The notes under the pieces are model-generated. The model searched no databases and was not told the DNA's origin. It saw only the letters and a program-made list of their open reading frames with translations. Made by a program: the position numbers and the translations under genes. A stretch of DNA of 45,249 nt, taken from NCBI RefSeq assembly GCF_905232215.1, contig NZ_CAJNKE010000013.1:1-45249 (forward strand). Direction: 5' to 3'. Positions 6,816 to 16,597 of the stretch are shown one piece after another. Every line of letters starts with the position of its first letter. The stretch's first letter is position 1. This stretch comes from Burkholderia sp. LMG 13014. Lineage in GTDB: Bacteria > Pseudomonadota > Gammaproteobacteria > Burkholderiales > Burkholderiaceae.

Positions 6816-8552
6816 ATGAAGATGGAGACTGGAACCCCCGGGCCGGGTGCCGACCCGACGCTGCCAGTCGGTGGACTGTCCTACGTCCGGGGCATCACCG
6901 ATTCCGCGCTGAGTGAACTCACGGTCCCCGCGCTGCTCGCCGATACGGTGAAGCGCCACGGACAACGCCCCGCCGTCGTGTTCCGCGAGCAGGGTGTGCG
7001 CTGGAACTGGCAGGCATTTGCCGACGAGGTCGATGCGATGGCGGCCGGGTTGCATGCAATGGGCCTGCGCCGTGGTGAGCGTATCGGCATCTGGTCGCCC
7101 AACCGTTTCGAATGGACCGTCACCCAGTTTGCGTCCGCGCGGCTCGGCCTGATTCTCGTCAACGTCAATCCCGCCTATCGGCTCGCGGAGCTGGAATACG
7201 CACTGAACAAGGTTGGCTGCAAGGCCATCGTTGCGCCCGAATCGTTCAAGACGTCCCGCTACCTGGACATGCTGCAGACCCTCGCCCCGGAACTGCGGCA
7301 CTGCGAACCCGGCGAACTGCATGCGGCCCGACTGCCCGCGCTGCGATGGGTGATCCGGATGGAGGATGTGCCCACCGCGGGCATGCTGACCTATCGGCAG
7401 GTGCTCGCGCGCGGCGCCGATGTGTCGAAGGATGAGCTCGATCGGATTGCCGCGACGCTCGACGCCAACGACCCGATCAACATCCAGTTCACGAGCGGCA
7501 CGACCGGTGCGCCCAAGGGCGCGACGTTGACACACCGGAACATCGTCAACAATGCCAGCTTCGTCGCCGCGGCCATGAACCTGCAGGAAGTCGACCGACT
7601 GTGTGTGCCGGTGCCGCTGTATCACTGCTTCGGCATGGTGATGTCGGTGCTGGCGTGTACGGCGAGCGGCGCGTGCATGGTCTTTCCGGGAGAGGCGTTC
7701 GATCCGCTGGCCACCATGGCGGCCGTGAGCGACGAGCGTTGCACGGCGCTGCACGGCGTCCCGACGATGTTTATCGCGCAGCTCGATCATCCGGATTTCG
7801 CCCGGCACGATTTCTCCAGCCTGCGCACCGGCATCATGGCCGGCGCGCCGTGTCCGATCGAGGTGATGAAGCGGGTCGTGGCGAACATGTACATGACGGA
7901 GGTCACCATCGCCTACGGCATGACCGAAACCAGTCCGGTCTCGTTTCAGAGCGCGACGGACGATCCGCTCGACAAACGCGTGTCGACAGTCGGTCGCATC
8001 CAGCCGCATCTGGAATGCAAGGTCGTCGACATGGACGGGAACATCGTGCCCGTCGGCGAGACGGGCGAGCTGTGCACGCGCGGCTACTCGGTCATGCTCG
8101 GCTACTGGGACGACGAAGGGCGCACGCGGGAGTCGATCCGCGACGGCTGGATGGTCACCGGCGACCTCGCGACGATCGACGCGGACGGCTACTGCAATAT
8201 CGTCGGGCGCGTGAAGGACATGCTCATTCGCGGTGGGGAGAACGTCTACCCGCGCGAGATCGAGGAATTCCTCTTTCGCCATCCGAAGGTGCAGAGCGTG
8301 CAGGTGTTCGGTGTGCCGGACCAGAAGTATGGCGAGGAGATCTGCGCGTGGATCGTGCTCAGGCCGGGCCAGGATGCGTCCGAGGACGAGATCCGCGCGT
8401 TCTGCCGCGATCAGATCGCGCACTTCAAGGTCCCGCGTTATATCCGCTTCGTCGACGACATGCCGATGACGGTGACCGGCAAGGCGCAGAAGTTCGCGAT
8501 GCGCGAAAGCATGATCCGCGAACTCGAGTTGCACGCACGCGGCACGACCTGA
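6816..8552 (+). CDS. AMP-binding acyl-CoA synthetase
   Basis: A 578-residue ANL-superfamily ligase that activates a carboxylic acid with ATP and CoA. Core motifs are complete: [10 protein letters not shown] at 226-235 (phosphate loop), YGMTETSP at 367-374, the TGD aspartate at 450, [16 protein letters not shown] at 464-479 (hinge) and the catalytic C-terminal K556 in TGKAQK. The overall form resembles medium-chain or aromatic acyl-CoA ligases. The start has GGAG just upstream; a second ATG two codons in is also possible. It is followed 35 bases later by an enoyl-CoA hydratase, so the acid is probably beta-oxidised or hydrated as its CoA thioester. Whether it acts before or after the Rieske oxygenases is unknown. 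Confidence 0.92.
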   Translation: MKMETGTPGPGADPTLPVGGLSYVRGITDSALSELTVPALLADTVKRHGQRPAVVFREQGVRWNWQAFADEVDAMAAGLHAMGLRRGERIGIWSPNRFEWTVTQFASARLGLILVNVNPAYRLAELEYALNKVGCKAIVAPESFKTSRYLDMLQTLAPELRHCEPGELHAARLPALRWVIRMEDVPTAGMLTYRQVLARGADVSKDELDRIAATLDANDPINIQFTSGTTGAPKGATLTHRNIVNNASFVAAAMNLQEVDRLCVPVPLYHCFGMVMSVLACTASGACMVFPGEAFDPLATMAAVSDERCTALHGVPTMFIAQLDHPDFARHDFSSLRTGIMAGAPCPIEVMKRVVANMYMTEVTIAYGMTETSPVSFQSATDDPLDKRVSTVGRIQPHLECKVVDMDGNIVPVGETGELCTRGYSVMLGYWDDEGRTRESIRDGWMVTGDLATIDADGYCNIVGRVKDMLIRGGENVYPREIEEFLFRHPKVQSVQVFGVPDQKYGEEICAWIVLRPGQDASEDEIRAFCRDQIAHFKVPRYIRFVDDMPMTVTGKAQKFAMRESMIRELELHARGTT

Positions 8553-8587
8553 ACCCGCACCATCCCATCCCCATCAAGGAGACACAC

Positions 8588-9376
8588 ATGACATCCATCC
8601 GTTTCGAGCGCCACGGCTCCGTTGGCCATATCGTGCTTGCCAACCCACCGCTCAACCTGATTGCCGCCGCGTTTTCCGAACACCTGAGCGACGCGATTCA
8701 TGCAGCCAGCGAATCGGATATCCGCGTGCTGCTCGTGCGCGCGGAAGGTCCGAACTTCAGCCAGGGCGGCGATATCCTCGACTTCATCGACAAGGAGTTC
8801 AACGCGTGGCGGACCTTCATCAGCGACATGCATCACAGCTATCGCAAGATCGAGGCGCTGCAGATTCCGACCGTGTGTGCCGTGCGCGGCCGCGCGTGGG
8901 GCGGTGCATTCGAGCTGGCGCTCGCATGCGATCTGGTCGTGGCGGCGGAGAACGCGTCGTTCCGCTGCATCGAGCCGTCGGTCGGCACGATCCCCGTGTG
9001 CGGTGCCGTTCAACGGATCGCGGAACGGGCAGGACCGGCGCGTGCGGCGCGTTACGTGATGTTGAGCGAGATCATGACGGGGGCGACGGCCGGTGATCTC
9101 GGCATCGCCGCATTCGTGGTGCCGGAAGGCGACGTCGAGCAAGAGGCGCTCGATCTGGCGAACCGGCTCGCGAACGGGCCGACGCGCTCGTATGCGGCGA
9201 TTCGCGCGCTGCTGAAAGCGTGGTCGGCGGGCGGTGTGCCGGGCGCCGACCAGGTAGTGCTCGATCTCGGGATGCCGTTGCATAACACCGAGGATGCGCG
9301 GCGAGGGCGGACGGCGCGCGTCGACGCGATGAAGCGCGGTGTGGAGCCCGAACCCGTAGCCTTTCACGGCCGCTGA
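8588..9376 (+). CDS. Enoyl-CoA hydratase/isomerase (crotonase family)
   Basis: A 262-residue crotonase-fold protein. The oxyanion-hole segment is FSQGGD (57-62). Both positions that carry the catalytic glutamates in true hydratases are filled: E109 in GGAFELALACD and E129 in IEPSVGTIP. It would hydrate or rearrange an enoyl-CoA made from the product of the preceding ligase. ATG 8588 follows AGGAGACAC; the long frame that extends upstream overlaps the ligase gene and is not real. A ligase plus crotonase pair recalls side-chain shortening units such as Fcs/Ech, but no dedicated aldehyde dehydrogenase follows. Confidence 0.9.
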   Translation: MTSIRFERHGSVGHIVLANPPLNLIAAAFSEHLSDAIHAASESDIRVLLVRAEGPNFSQGGDILDFIDKEFNAWRTFISDMHHSYRKIEALQIPTVCAVRGRAWGGAFELALACDLVVAAENASFRCIEPSVGTIPVCGAVQRIAERAGPARAARYVMLSEIMTGATAGDLGIAAFVVPEGDVEQEALDLANRLANGPTRSYAAIRALLKAWSAGGVPGADQVVLDLGMPLHNTEDARRGRTARVDAMKRGVEPEPVAFHGR

Positions 9377-9420
9377 TGCGTCCACCTCGCGCGCATGCCG
9401 AGCCGGTGCGGTAAGCAGCG

Positions 9421-10338
9421 CTATCGGGAACGATTCAGTGCTTCGAACCCTTCGACGAGCGCGTCGAGCAGATGCCGAACGGCGGGGACCATCCCTCGCC
9501 GTGTCGGAAAGATCGCATGGACGAGCCCCGGCGTCGTGGAGAGTTCGGGAAGCAGATGCAACAACTGGCCGGCCTGGATATCGGCCGTCACCAATTCCCG
9601 CGGCAGCAGTGCGACACCGATGCCGCGCATTGCGGCTATCCGTAAGCTGGCTAGATCGTCGGTCGCCAAGCGCGGCCGATGTGCAAAGAACATCTCCTGG
9701 CCGTCGGCCGAGACGAGATTCCAAACGTACTTCTCTGCGCCACTGCCCATCGAGAGTGTCGGCCAGTCCTTCAGGGATTCGAGCGACGTCGGGGGGCGAT
9801 GGCGTGCGACCAGTTCCGGGCTGGCGATCAGAATGTGTACCGACAGGCCCAACTGACGGACGGCCAGATCGGTGTTTTCCAGCGGCGGCAGCCTGACACG
9901 AATCGCGAAGTCCAGACCTTCCTCCACCACGTCCACACGGCGGTTGGTCGCGTCGACCCGCACCTGCACCTGCGGATTGCTTTCGATGTACCGCGCAAGG
10001 ATTTCGGACACGCCGGAGCTGAGTAGCGCGACCGGACAACTGAGGCGCACGGTGCCCTGCGGCTCGGCGCGTGTGCGATCGACGATGTCTTTCGCAGCGT
10101 GCGATTCCGCGACGAGCGCCACGCAATGTTGATGGAACTGTCGGCCGGTTTCCGTCAGCGACAGACTACGGCTCGTGCGATTCAGCAGTCGCACGCCCAA
10201 CTCGTCTTCCAGCGCGCGGATTCGCCGGCTGAGCTTCGATGTCTGCGCGCCGAGGCTGCGGGCAGCAGCCGTAAAGCTTCCATGTTCGACCACTTCCGCG
10301 AAGAGCCGGAGATCGTTGAGGTCGGTGATTCGATTCAT
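9421..10338 (-). CDS. LysR-family transcriptional regulator
   Basis: A 305-residue LTTR. The N-terminal winged helix-turn-helix is clear (DLRLFAEVVEHGSFTAAARS, then SKLSRRIRALEDELGVRLL) and the effector-binding domain is full length. ATG 10338 (MNRITDLNDLR) has GGAG upstream and gives the normal start; a longer frame to 10392 is unlikely. It is divergent from pirin and DoxX, the classic arrangement for an LTTR controlling its neighbour. It is convergent with the enoyl-CoA hydratase, so it could also act on region 1, although LysR sites are usually T-N11-A and not the TCTTCC palindrome seen there. Confidence 0.92.
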   Translation of the reverse strand: MNRITDLNDLRLFAEVVEHGSFTAAARSLGAQTSKLSRRIRALEDELGVRLLNRTSRSLSLTETGRQFHQHCVALVAESHAAKDIVDRTRAEPQGTVRLSCPVALLSSGVSEILARYIESNPQVQVRVDATNRRVDVVEEGLDFAIRVRLPPLENTDLAVRQLGLSVHILIASPELVARHRPPTSLESLKDWPTLSMGSGAEKYVWNLVSADGQEMFFAHRPRLATDDLASLRIAAMRGIGVALLPRELVTADIQAGQLLHLLPELSTTPGLVHAIFPTRRGMVPAVRHLLDALVEGFEALNRSR

Positions 10339-10517
10339 GGGCAGGGCTCCGCTGAAAGAGATCGTTCTACCAGTGGCAATGATACGTTGCAAAGCAGGAG
10401 ATATGCAGCCGATCGTTGCGCCAATAGCATTCTCATATGGCTCGGCGCTGCACGGAGGTCGATGTGGCGCTACCTGGAAACGGCTCGCGCGGCGAGCGGC
10501 AAGAAAAGGACGGAAAC

Positions 10518-11216
10518 ATGCTCACCCATCGACGCTGGCCATCACTGGACGGACGAGACAGCGGCTGGCTGCGCGCGAAGTACCATTTCGCGGTCAGCGC
10601 GGACGGCAATCCCGAGCATCGCGCGTTGGGTCCGCTGATCGTCTGGAACGACGACGAGATTGCCGTGGGCGCGGGTTTTCCGATGCACGGTCATCGCGAC
10701 ATGGAAATCATCACGTATGTGCGTCAGGGCGTTCTTGGCCATCGGGACACGCTGGGTTCCGATGGAACGATCGACGCGGGCGACGTGCAGGTGATGAGTG
10801 CCGGCACGGGTATTCGCCATGCCGAATTCAATATGGGCGACATCCCGCTCAAGGTTTATCAGATCTGGCTGCTGCCGCGTGTACGCGGCGGGATGCCCGG
10901 ATGGGGAACGAAGCGTTTTCCGAAGCACGATCGGTCCGGCCGCTTCGTCGTACTGGCGAGCGGTTTTCCCGACGACGAAGGTGCGCTGGCGATCCGGGCA
11001 GATGCGCGTGTGCTCGGCGCGACGCTGAAGGCGGGCGAGCAGGTTCGGCAGCAATTGAGCGCGGCTCGCCGTGCGTATCTCGTGGTTGCGTCCGGAAGCG
11101 TGGCAGTGAACGGCGAACGCGTGGGGCCGCTCGACGGTGTCGTGATCGCGCATGTGGCGGCTGTGGACATAGCCGCTCTCGAAGATTCTGAGCTGGTGAT
11201 GGTGGACGCCGGCTGA
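10518..11216 (+). CDS. Pirin family protein
   Basis: A 232-residue bicupin. The metal-binding set expected for pirin/quercetinase members is present in the N-terminal cupin: H57, H59 (MHGHRDMEI), H101 and E103 (RHAEFN). Bacterial pirins are iron or nickel proteins with quercetin 2,3-dioxygenase or redox-sensing activity; which applies here cannot be told. ATG 10518 follows AAGGACGG. The gene lies 48 bases before doxX and is divergent from a LysR regulator, a frequent trio in Burkholderia thought to be induced by electrophiles or quinones. Confidence 0.9.
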   Translation: MLTHRRWPSLDGRDSGWLRAKYHFAVSADGNPEHRALGPLIVWNDDEIAVGAGFPMHGHRDMEIITYVRQGVLGHRDTLGSDGTIDAGDVQVMSAGTGIRHAEFNMGDIPLKVYQIWLLPRVRGGMPGWGTKRFPKHDRSGRFVVLASGFPDDEGALAIRADARVLGATLKAGEQVRQQLSAARRAYLVVASGSVAVNGERVGPLDGVVIAHVAAVDIAALEDSELVMVDAG

Positions 11217-11264
11217 GTGCCATTCCTTCTCAGTCCACCTTTCATGTCATTTCAGGAGTTGATC

Positions 11265-11678
11265 GTGGATCGTTATAAATTTCTTCCGTTGCTGGGCCGC
11301 ATTCTGATCGGTGCGCCGTTTCTCATGAGCGGCTTGAGCAAGCTCGGTGCGCACGATGGAACCGTCGCATACATCGCGGCCGTCGGCCTGCCCGCACCGT
11401 CCCTCGCTTTCATCGTCGCCGTGCTCGTCGAGGCGGGCGGCGGCCTGTTGCTGATGTCGGGCTATCGCGCGCGCATCGTCGCGCTGGCAATGGCGGTGTT
11501 CTGCTTGGTCACCGCGGTGTTCTTCCATCACAACTTCGCGGACCAGAATCAGATGATTCACTTCCTGAAGAACGTGATGATGGCCGGCGGGTTGCTGCAG
11601 ATCGCTTACTTCGGCGCAGGCGCGTTCAGCCTCGACGCGCGTGCATTGCGTGCGACGTCACGCACGGTCACGGCGTAA
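11265..11678 (+). CDS. DoxX family membrane protein
   Basis: A 137-residue small integral membrane protein with about four transmembrane segments and the early family motif GRILIGAPFLMSGLSKL. GTG 11265 is chosen because CAGGAG ends six bases upstream; an upstream ATG at 11244 lacks a site. DoxX-like proteins are linked to thiol or quinone stress and respiratory chain functions; the exact activity is unknown. It is co-transcribed with the pirin gene. Confidence 0.88.
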   Translation: MDRYKFLPLLGRILIGAPFLMSGLSKLGAHDGTVAYIAAVGLPAPSLAFIVAVLVEAGGGLLLMSGYRARIVALAMAVFCLVTAVFFHHNFADQNQMIHFLKNVMMAGGLLQIAYFGAGAFSLDARALRATSRTVTA

Positions 11679-11948
11679 AGCGGACGATGCGACTGATCGA
11701 GTCGATCACCGCGCCGACCACCTGGATCGACTCGCCCGCCTCGGCGTCTCCAGCTCTTTGCCGCCCCGACGCGGGAAGTGCCGTGTCCACTGCGTGCAGG
11801 CACCAGGGCCGCCTGACATGCTTCGTCGCATCGTCACGTCGACGCTGCCATTCCGCCCCGGAATGATTGCTATCGCCTCATGGCCTCTACCGCGCAAGCA
11901 GGTGCAAAGCCAATATGGCCGCACCTCACACCTTGTCAGGATGACGTC

Positions 11949-13064
11949 ATGAGCAAGCTTTTCAGCCGTACGAGAGTCGGTCATTTCGATTTGCAACACC
12001 GCGTGGTTCTTGCTCCGCTCACGAGAATGCGGACCGAGCCGGGCAACGTCCCGGGCAATCTCATGGTCGAGTACTACACCCAGCGGGCGACGGACGGTGG
12101 CCTGCTCATTTCGGACGCGACGGCGGTGTCGCAGCTCGGTATCGCGTACGTCGATGCGCCCGGGATCTACACCGAGGAACAAGTCGCGGGCTGGAGGCGT
12201 GTAATCGACGCAGTGCATGCCAAGGGCGCGCGCATCTTCCTGCAGTTGTGGCACGCGGGGCGTCAAGCGCATCCCGCCAACACCGGCGGTATCACGCCGG
12301 TTGCGCCGTCGGCATTGCGTTCCCTGGAGCATGCAGCGATTCGCGACGAGAACGGTCAGATCGCCGAGGCGGAGCTGATCGTGCCGCGCCCGCTCGAAAC
12401 CCGCGAAATACCCGCCATCGTCGAGCAGTTCCGTCGCGGCGCCGAACTTGCCAAGCGGGCCGGCTTCGATGGCGTGGAACTTCATGGCGCCAACGGCTAC
12501 CTTTTCGAGCAATTTCTCCTCGACGGCACGAACCACCGCACTGACGAATATGGCGGCTCGATCGAGAACCGCGCACGGTTCCTGTTCGATACGCTGGATG
12601 CGGTCGTTTCCGTTTGGGGGCCAGGGCGCGTCGCGGTTCGCCTTTCGCCGAGCGGGACCTACGGCACCATGTCCGATAGCGATCCGCATGCGACCTTCGG
12701 TTATGTCGGGGAACGCTTGAACAGCTACGATCTCGCATACGTCCACGTGATCGAACCGCGCGTTCGCGGCACGATGGAGCAGGCGACCACCGACGCGGAT
12801 GTCTCGTCGAAGGACATCCGACGGATCTATCGTGGGACGATCATTGCCGCCGGCGGCTTCACCGGCGAGACCGCGGAGCGGATCGTCGTGGACGGACACG
12901 CGGATCTCGTCGCCTTCGGCCGGCTGTTCATCTCGAACCCGGACCTGCCGCAGCGGCTGCGTACCGGCGCCCCGCTCAATCGCTACGATCGAACGACCTT
13001 CTACGGTGGTGACGCGCGCGGCTATACCGATTACGGATCGATCTCCGCAGACATCGCGGCCTGA
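11949..13064 (+). CDS. Old Yellow Enzyme family alkene reductase (NemA-like)
   Basis: A 371-residue FMN-dependent ene-reductase that reduces activated C=C bonds of enones, maleimides or nitro compounds with NAD(P)H. Family residues are T25 (flavin tuning), the substrate-activating pair H179 and N182, and the proton donor Y184 in HGANGYLFEQFL, followed by GGSIENR (202-208) and the C-terminal phosphate-binding GRLFISNP. ATG 11949 has CAGGA upstream. The LysR gene 110 bases downstream in the same direction could be its regulator. Confidence 0.93.
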   Translation: MSKLFSRTRVGHFDLQHRVVLAPLTRMRTEPGNVPGNLMVEYYTQRATDGGLLISDATAVSQLGIAYVDAPGIYTEEQVAGWRRVIDAVHAKGARIFLQLWHAGRQAHPANTGGITPVAPSALRSLEHAAIRDENGQIAEAELIVPRPLETREIPAIVEQFRRGAELAKRAGFDGVELHGANGYLFEQFLLDGTNHRTDEYGGSIENRARFLFDTLDAVVSVWGPGRVAVRLSPSGTYGTMSDSDPHATFGYVGERLNSYDLAYVHVIEPRVRGTMEQATTDADVSSKDIRRIYRGTIIAAGGFTGETAERIVVDGHADLVAFGRLFISNPDLPQRLRTGAPLNRYDRTTFYGGDARGYTDYGSISADIAA

Positions 13065-13174
13065 GCGCATGTGCGAGCCGGAGAGTGCGATGCCGGCACC
13101 CGCCGGCAACAGTCGTTCAGATGGCGGCGTACTACAATCTGCGCCGACGCCCCCGAAACCTGGAGATGCAGCCG

Positions 13175-14080
13175 ATGGACCGACTCGCGGCAATGGAAAC
13201 CTACGTCAGCGTCGTGGAAGCCGGTTCGTTCTCGGCCGCGGCGAAGCGGATGAATCTCGGTCAGCCGGCGATCTCGAAGTCGATCGCGCAGCTCGAGGAG
13301 CGGCTCGGCGCGCGCCTGCTGCTGCGCTCGACGCGCGGGCTCACGCCGACCGACGCCGGCCACCGCTTCTACGAACATGCGAAGCGGGTGATCCGCGAGG
13401 CGGACGAGGCCGAACACATCGTGCGCGATGCGTCGTCGAGCCTGTCCGGCAAGCTGCGTGTCAGCGCGGCCGTGTCGTTTACCTGTCTGCATGTGCTGCC
13501 GCTGCTCGACACATTTCTGAGCCGTCATCCCGATCTGGAGATCGACCTCGTGCTCGACGACCGCAACATCGATCTGCTGGAAGAGGGCACCGACGTCGCG
13601 CTGCGCATGGGCACGCTGATCGACTCGTCGATGATTGCGCGCCGCATCGCACGCAGTCCGCGGATCGTGGTCGGCACGCCCGCGTATTTCGAGCGGGCCG
13701 GTGTGCCGAATGCGCCGGCCGAACTCGCGCGCCACCAGGCGATCGTGTATTCGCAGCGCGGCGGCGGGGAAGCGTGGTCGTTCAGCCGCAATGGCACCGA
13801 AGTCGCGGTGGCCGTGTCCGGCCGGGTGCGGGTGAGCGCAGCCGAGGGGATGCGGACCGCCGTGCTGTCCGGCATGGGGCTCGCGGTCGCGTCGCGCTGG
13901 ATGTTCTCGCCGGAGCTCGCATCGGGCGCGGTGCAGGCCGTGCTGACCGATTGGGAATTGCCGCCGATCGACCTGTGGGCCATCTTCCCGGCCGGCCGGC
14001 TCGTGACCGCGCGTGCGCGCGCTTTCGTCGAATTCGTCGAGCAGGTGCTCGCCGGGCAGGACGCCGCGCCGGCGGCCTGA
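13175..14080 (+). CDS. LysR-family transcriptional regulator
   Basis: A 301-residue LTTR with typical start MDRLAAMETYVSVVEAGSF, recognition region GQPAISKSIAQLEERLGARL and a full effector domain. ATG 13175 is preferred because GGAG lies eight bases ahead; the ATG three codons earlier is too close to it. The shape fits the CrgA-like LTTR subgroup common in Burkholderia. It follows the ene-reductase and converges with an SDR gene; either may be a target. Confidence 0.92.
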   Translation: MDRLAAMETYVSVVEAGSFSAAAKRMNLGQPAISKSIAQLEERLGARLLLRSTRGLTPTDAGHRFYEHAKRVIREADEAEHIVRDASSSLSGKLRVSAAVSFTCLHVLPLLDTFLSRHPDLEIDLVLDDRNIDLLEEGTDVALRMGTLIDSSMIARRIARSPRIVVGTPAYFERAGVPNAPAELARHQAIVYSQRGGGEAWSFSRNGTEVAVAVSGRVRVSAAEGMRTAVLSGMGLAVASRWMFSPELASGAVQAVLTDWELPPIDLWAIFPAGRLVTARARAFVEFVEQVLAGQDAAPAA

Positions 14081-14116
14081 AACCGTGCATCGCGCGCGCC
14101 GTTCCGTGCGCGTCGT

Positions 14117-14833
14117 TCAGAACGGTGCCTTGCCGATCGACGCGCCGCCGTCGACGTGAAGCGTTTGCCCGGTCATGAAGCCCGCGTCGTCCGACAGCAG
14201 GAACGCGATCGTCGCCGCGATTTCGTCGGGCCGGCCGAATCGCCCCATCGGTACCGCAGACAGATAGCGGCGTTCGCCTTCGCTGCCCGGCGCATTGTTG
14301 GCACGGAACAGTTCGGTTTCGGTCGGCCCCGGTGCGACCGCGTTGACCGTGATGCCCGTACTCGCGAGCTCCAGTGCCCACGACCGCGAGAAGCTCACGA
14401 GCGCGGCTTTCGCGGCCGCGTATGCGGTGCGTTGCACGATGCCGAGCACGGTCAGGCTCGAAATATTGACGACGCGCCCCCAGCCGCGCTCGCGCATGCC
14501 GGGCAGCAGCGCCTGAACGGTCTGGACCGCCGGGTGGAGGTTCAGTCGCAGCACGTCGTCTAGGTCGGCGAGCGTCACATCGCTGATCAGTTGTGGGCGA
14601 ACGAGGCCGACGTTGTTCACGACGCCGTCGATCGCGTGGCGCCGCAGCAGTGCGGCCAGGACGGCATCGGTCGCCGCGCGATCGCCGAGATCGACGCGGA
14701 CGAGCTCACCGGGAAAATCCGCGTCGTCGCGCGCGAGGCCGATTACATGGTGGCCGCCGCGCACCAGACGTTCGGAGAGGGCGCGTCCGATCCCCTTGGT
14801 TGCGCCGGTGACGAGAAAAGTACGGGATGTCAT
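14117..14833 (-). CDS. SDR-family oxidoreductase
   Basis: A 238-residue classical SDR: TGATKGIGR cofactor loop, NNVG after beta-4, NISS with the catalytic Ser, YAAAK and the terminal HVDGG. The start at 14833 has an AAGG-like site upstream. It lies 50 bases downstream of the peroxiredoxin gene on the same strand and is likely co-transcribed. No substrate can be assigned; FabG-like beta-ketoacyl reduction is a default possibility. Confidence 0.9.
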   Translation of the reverse strand: MTSRTFLVTGATKGIGRALSERLVRGGHHVIGLARDDADFPGELVRVDLGDRAATDAVLAALLRRHAIDGVVNNVGLVRPQLISDVTLADLDDVLRLNLHPAVQTVQALLPGMRERGWGRVVNISSLTVLGIVQRTAYAAAKAALVSFSRSWALELASTGITVNAVAPGPTETELFRANNAPGSEGERRYLSAVPMGRFGRPDEIAATIAFLLSDDAGFMTGQTLHVDGGASIGKAPF

Positions 14834-14883
14834 CAAGGTTTCCTTATCGATGGATGGACTCGAACGCGCCGCTGGTGCGTCGC

Positions 14884-15552
14884 TCAGGCGTGCGTGGCCT
14901 TTTCGATCACCGGCAACATCTCCGACGGATCGGGACGATGCGTATAGTCGGGATTGACTTCCGAATACAGCACGATTCCGTTCTGGCCGATCACGTAGCG
15001 CGCGGGCATCGGCAGCGTCCAGCTCGGGTCGTTGTTGAAGGCCGGCAAATCGTTCTTCAATTTCTTGTACAGGTCGACGAGGTAGTCCGGCAGCGCGAAG
15101 CGCAGCCCGAACGCGGCGCCCGTCTCGCCGTTCACGTCGCTCAGCACCGGGAAGCCGAGCTCGTTGGTGCGGACCGACTTGCGGCTGTTGACGGCCGTCT
15201 GCGGCGAGATCGCCACCACGTTTGCGCCGAGCTCGCGGAGCGCCGGCAGCGCTTCGTTCAGTGCCTGCAATTCGAGGTTGCAATACGGGCACCATACGCC
15301 GCGATAGAACGTGACGACGAGCGGCCCTTTCGCGAGTAGCTCCGCCGACGATACGTCGTTGCCGTCCTGATCCTTCAGGCGGAACGTCGGTGCGAGGTCG
15401 CCGGCCTTGATCGCGCGCGCGGCCTGGCCGCTGGCAATCAGCTCGGCCGTCGCGCGCTCCATGATCGGGTGGATGTCGGGCGGTGCGTTGTACGGCGGTT
15501 TGCCCGCCTTGAAGTCGGCCTTGAATGCGTCGAGTTTGTCCTGGAGCGACAT
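14884..15552 (-). CDS. Peroxiredoxin-like protein (AhpC/TSA, thioredoxin fold)
   Basis: A 222-residue protein with a peroxidatic-type centre YRGVWCPYC (C88 and C91), an N-terminal helical extension of about 50 residues and the usual FRLKDQDGN strand region. It would reduce peroxides using thiols; the CPYC pair also recalls thioredoxin-like AhpC/TSA variants. ATG 15552 follows a GGAG-like sequence. It heads a two-gene leftward unit with the SDR. Confidence 0.88.
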   Translation of the reverse strand: MSLQDKLDAFKADFKAGKPPYNAPPDIHPIMERATAELIASGQAARAIKAGDLAPTFRLKDQDGNDVSSAELLAKGPLVVTFYRGVWCPYCNLELQALNEALPALRELGANVVAISPQTAVNSRKSVRTNELGFPVLSDVNGETGAAFGLRFALPDYLVDLYKKLKNDLPAFNNDPSWTLPMPARYVIGQNGIVLYSEVNPDYTHRPDPSEMLPVIEKATHA

Positions 15553-15765
15553 GGCGAATCTCCTGTGTGTGGAAGGAACCGGCTGGTCCGGCCGGCGAGC
15601 GGTGGCTCGTCGTGGAATTCATCTTGGTCGAAGCCCGGCCGTGTCGGTAGCGGGGCCCGGTGAATAACTTCCATTCCCACCGGGCATGGGGGGCGTCATG
15701 ACGTTTGGGGGCGGGCGATGCGGCGAGATTGACGCCGTGGCGTCGAACCGGATCCGGTCCGGATG

Positions 15766-16130
15766 CCGCTACTGCTTGCTTCACGAGCGGGAAATCGACG
15801 ACCGTGCCGTTGATGCGGTTCAACGTGTTGGTGAAGATCGTCAGCGCGATGGCCAACGTTTCAGCCAGTTGCGTGTCGGTGTAGCCGGCTGCGCGGATCG
15901 CGGTCGACATCGTCGTCGGAGAGCGTCCTGCTCATGCGCTGCAGGGTCAATACGAAGCGGACCGGTGCGTCGCGCTTCGGGTCGCCGGGGTCCGTGTGGG
16001 CCGAGCGGATCGCGCGCAGCGCGTCGCCCGACAGCCCGGTCATCTTGCCGCGCAGATTGTGTGCGGCGACGCAGTAGTCACACCCGGTGTCAGCGCTGCC
16101 AAGCAGCTTGATCGCTTCGAGATCCTGATG
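15766..16130 (-). pseudogene. Decayed carboxymuconolactone decarboxylase/AhpD-like gene
   Basis: Minus-strand codons from 16130 read LEAIKLLGSADTGCDYCVAA, then HNLRGKMTG, with the CxxC...H centre of the CMD/AhpD family, continuing through DPGDPKRDAPVRFVLTLQR to LSDDDV. There the frame breaks, consistent with one extra base near 15905. The rest of the domain (AIRAAGYTDTQLAE, ALTIFTNTLNRINGTVVDFP) continues in the next frame. A TGA lies directly before the first conserved segment, so the N-terminus is missing. Start loss plus frameshift make a functional product unlikely. It may once have been an alkylhydroperoxidase-like partner of the peroxiredoxin. Confidence 0.8.
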
Positions 16131-16148
16131 TCAGGGTTCAATGTGGTC

Positions 16149-16505
16149 TTAAGACGCGTCGGCATCGGGTGATGATGCAAAGCGCTCGCGTTGCTCCGCC
16201 CATTTCAGCATCGCATCCAGGGCAGGGCACAGAGCCTGTCCCCAATCCGTGAGTCGGTACTCGACCTTCGGCGGCACTTGCGCATAGAGCTTTCGCGAAA
16301 CGATTCCGTCGGCTTCCAGTTGCCTCAGTTGCTGCGCCAGCATCTTCTGGGAAATGCCGGGAATCAATTTCTCAAAATCAGAATATCGCTGCACTTTTCC
16401 GCCGAAGAGATGGAAAAGAATAATCAATTTCCATCGGCCTTCGAGCAGCTGGATCACTTGTTCTACCCCTAGCGCGGCAGTCGCTGGCGTGTATTTCTTT
16501 CCCAT
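16149..16505 (-). CDS. HxlR-family winged-helix regulator
   Basis: A 118-residue protein that is one HxlR domain: VIQLLEGRWKLIILFHLF, then ISQKMLAQQLRQLEADGIV (recognition helix) and the VEYRLTDWG wing. Members sense electrophiles, aldehydes or redox state. It is divergent from the SnoaL-like gene and the SDR chimera, a common layout for an HxlR protein that represses a neighbouring oxidoreductase. Confidence 0.93.
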   Translation of the reverse strand: MGKKYTPATAALGVEQVIQLLEGRWKLIILFHLFGGKVQRYSDFEKLIPGISQKMLAQQLRQLEADGIVSRKLYAQVPPKVEYRLTDWGQALCPALDAMLKWAEQRERFASSPDADAS

Positions 16506-16597
16506 GGTTCAGTAGCTTACTTTTTGGTGCGTTCTTGTGGAATGGTCAGTCTATGACGAGAATACCCGGCAGGAAAGCCCACGGCGAGAATGCAGAC

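Noticed and set aside
6750-8534. 594-codon minus-strand frame opposite the acyl-CoA synthetase
   Set aside because: The plus strand carries all five core ligase motifs; the minus translation is low-complexity His/Arg/Asp-rich sequence.
14117-15910. Single 597-codon minus-strand gene spanning CMD remnant, peroxiredoxin region and SDR
   Set aside because: Only its ends match families (CMD tail and SDR); the middle is the wrong frame of the peroxiredoxin gene. Treated as separate genes plus a pseudogene.
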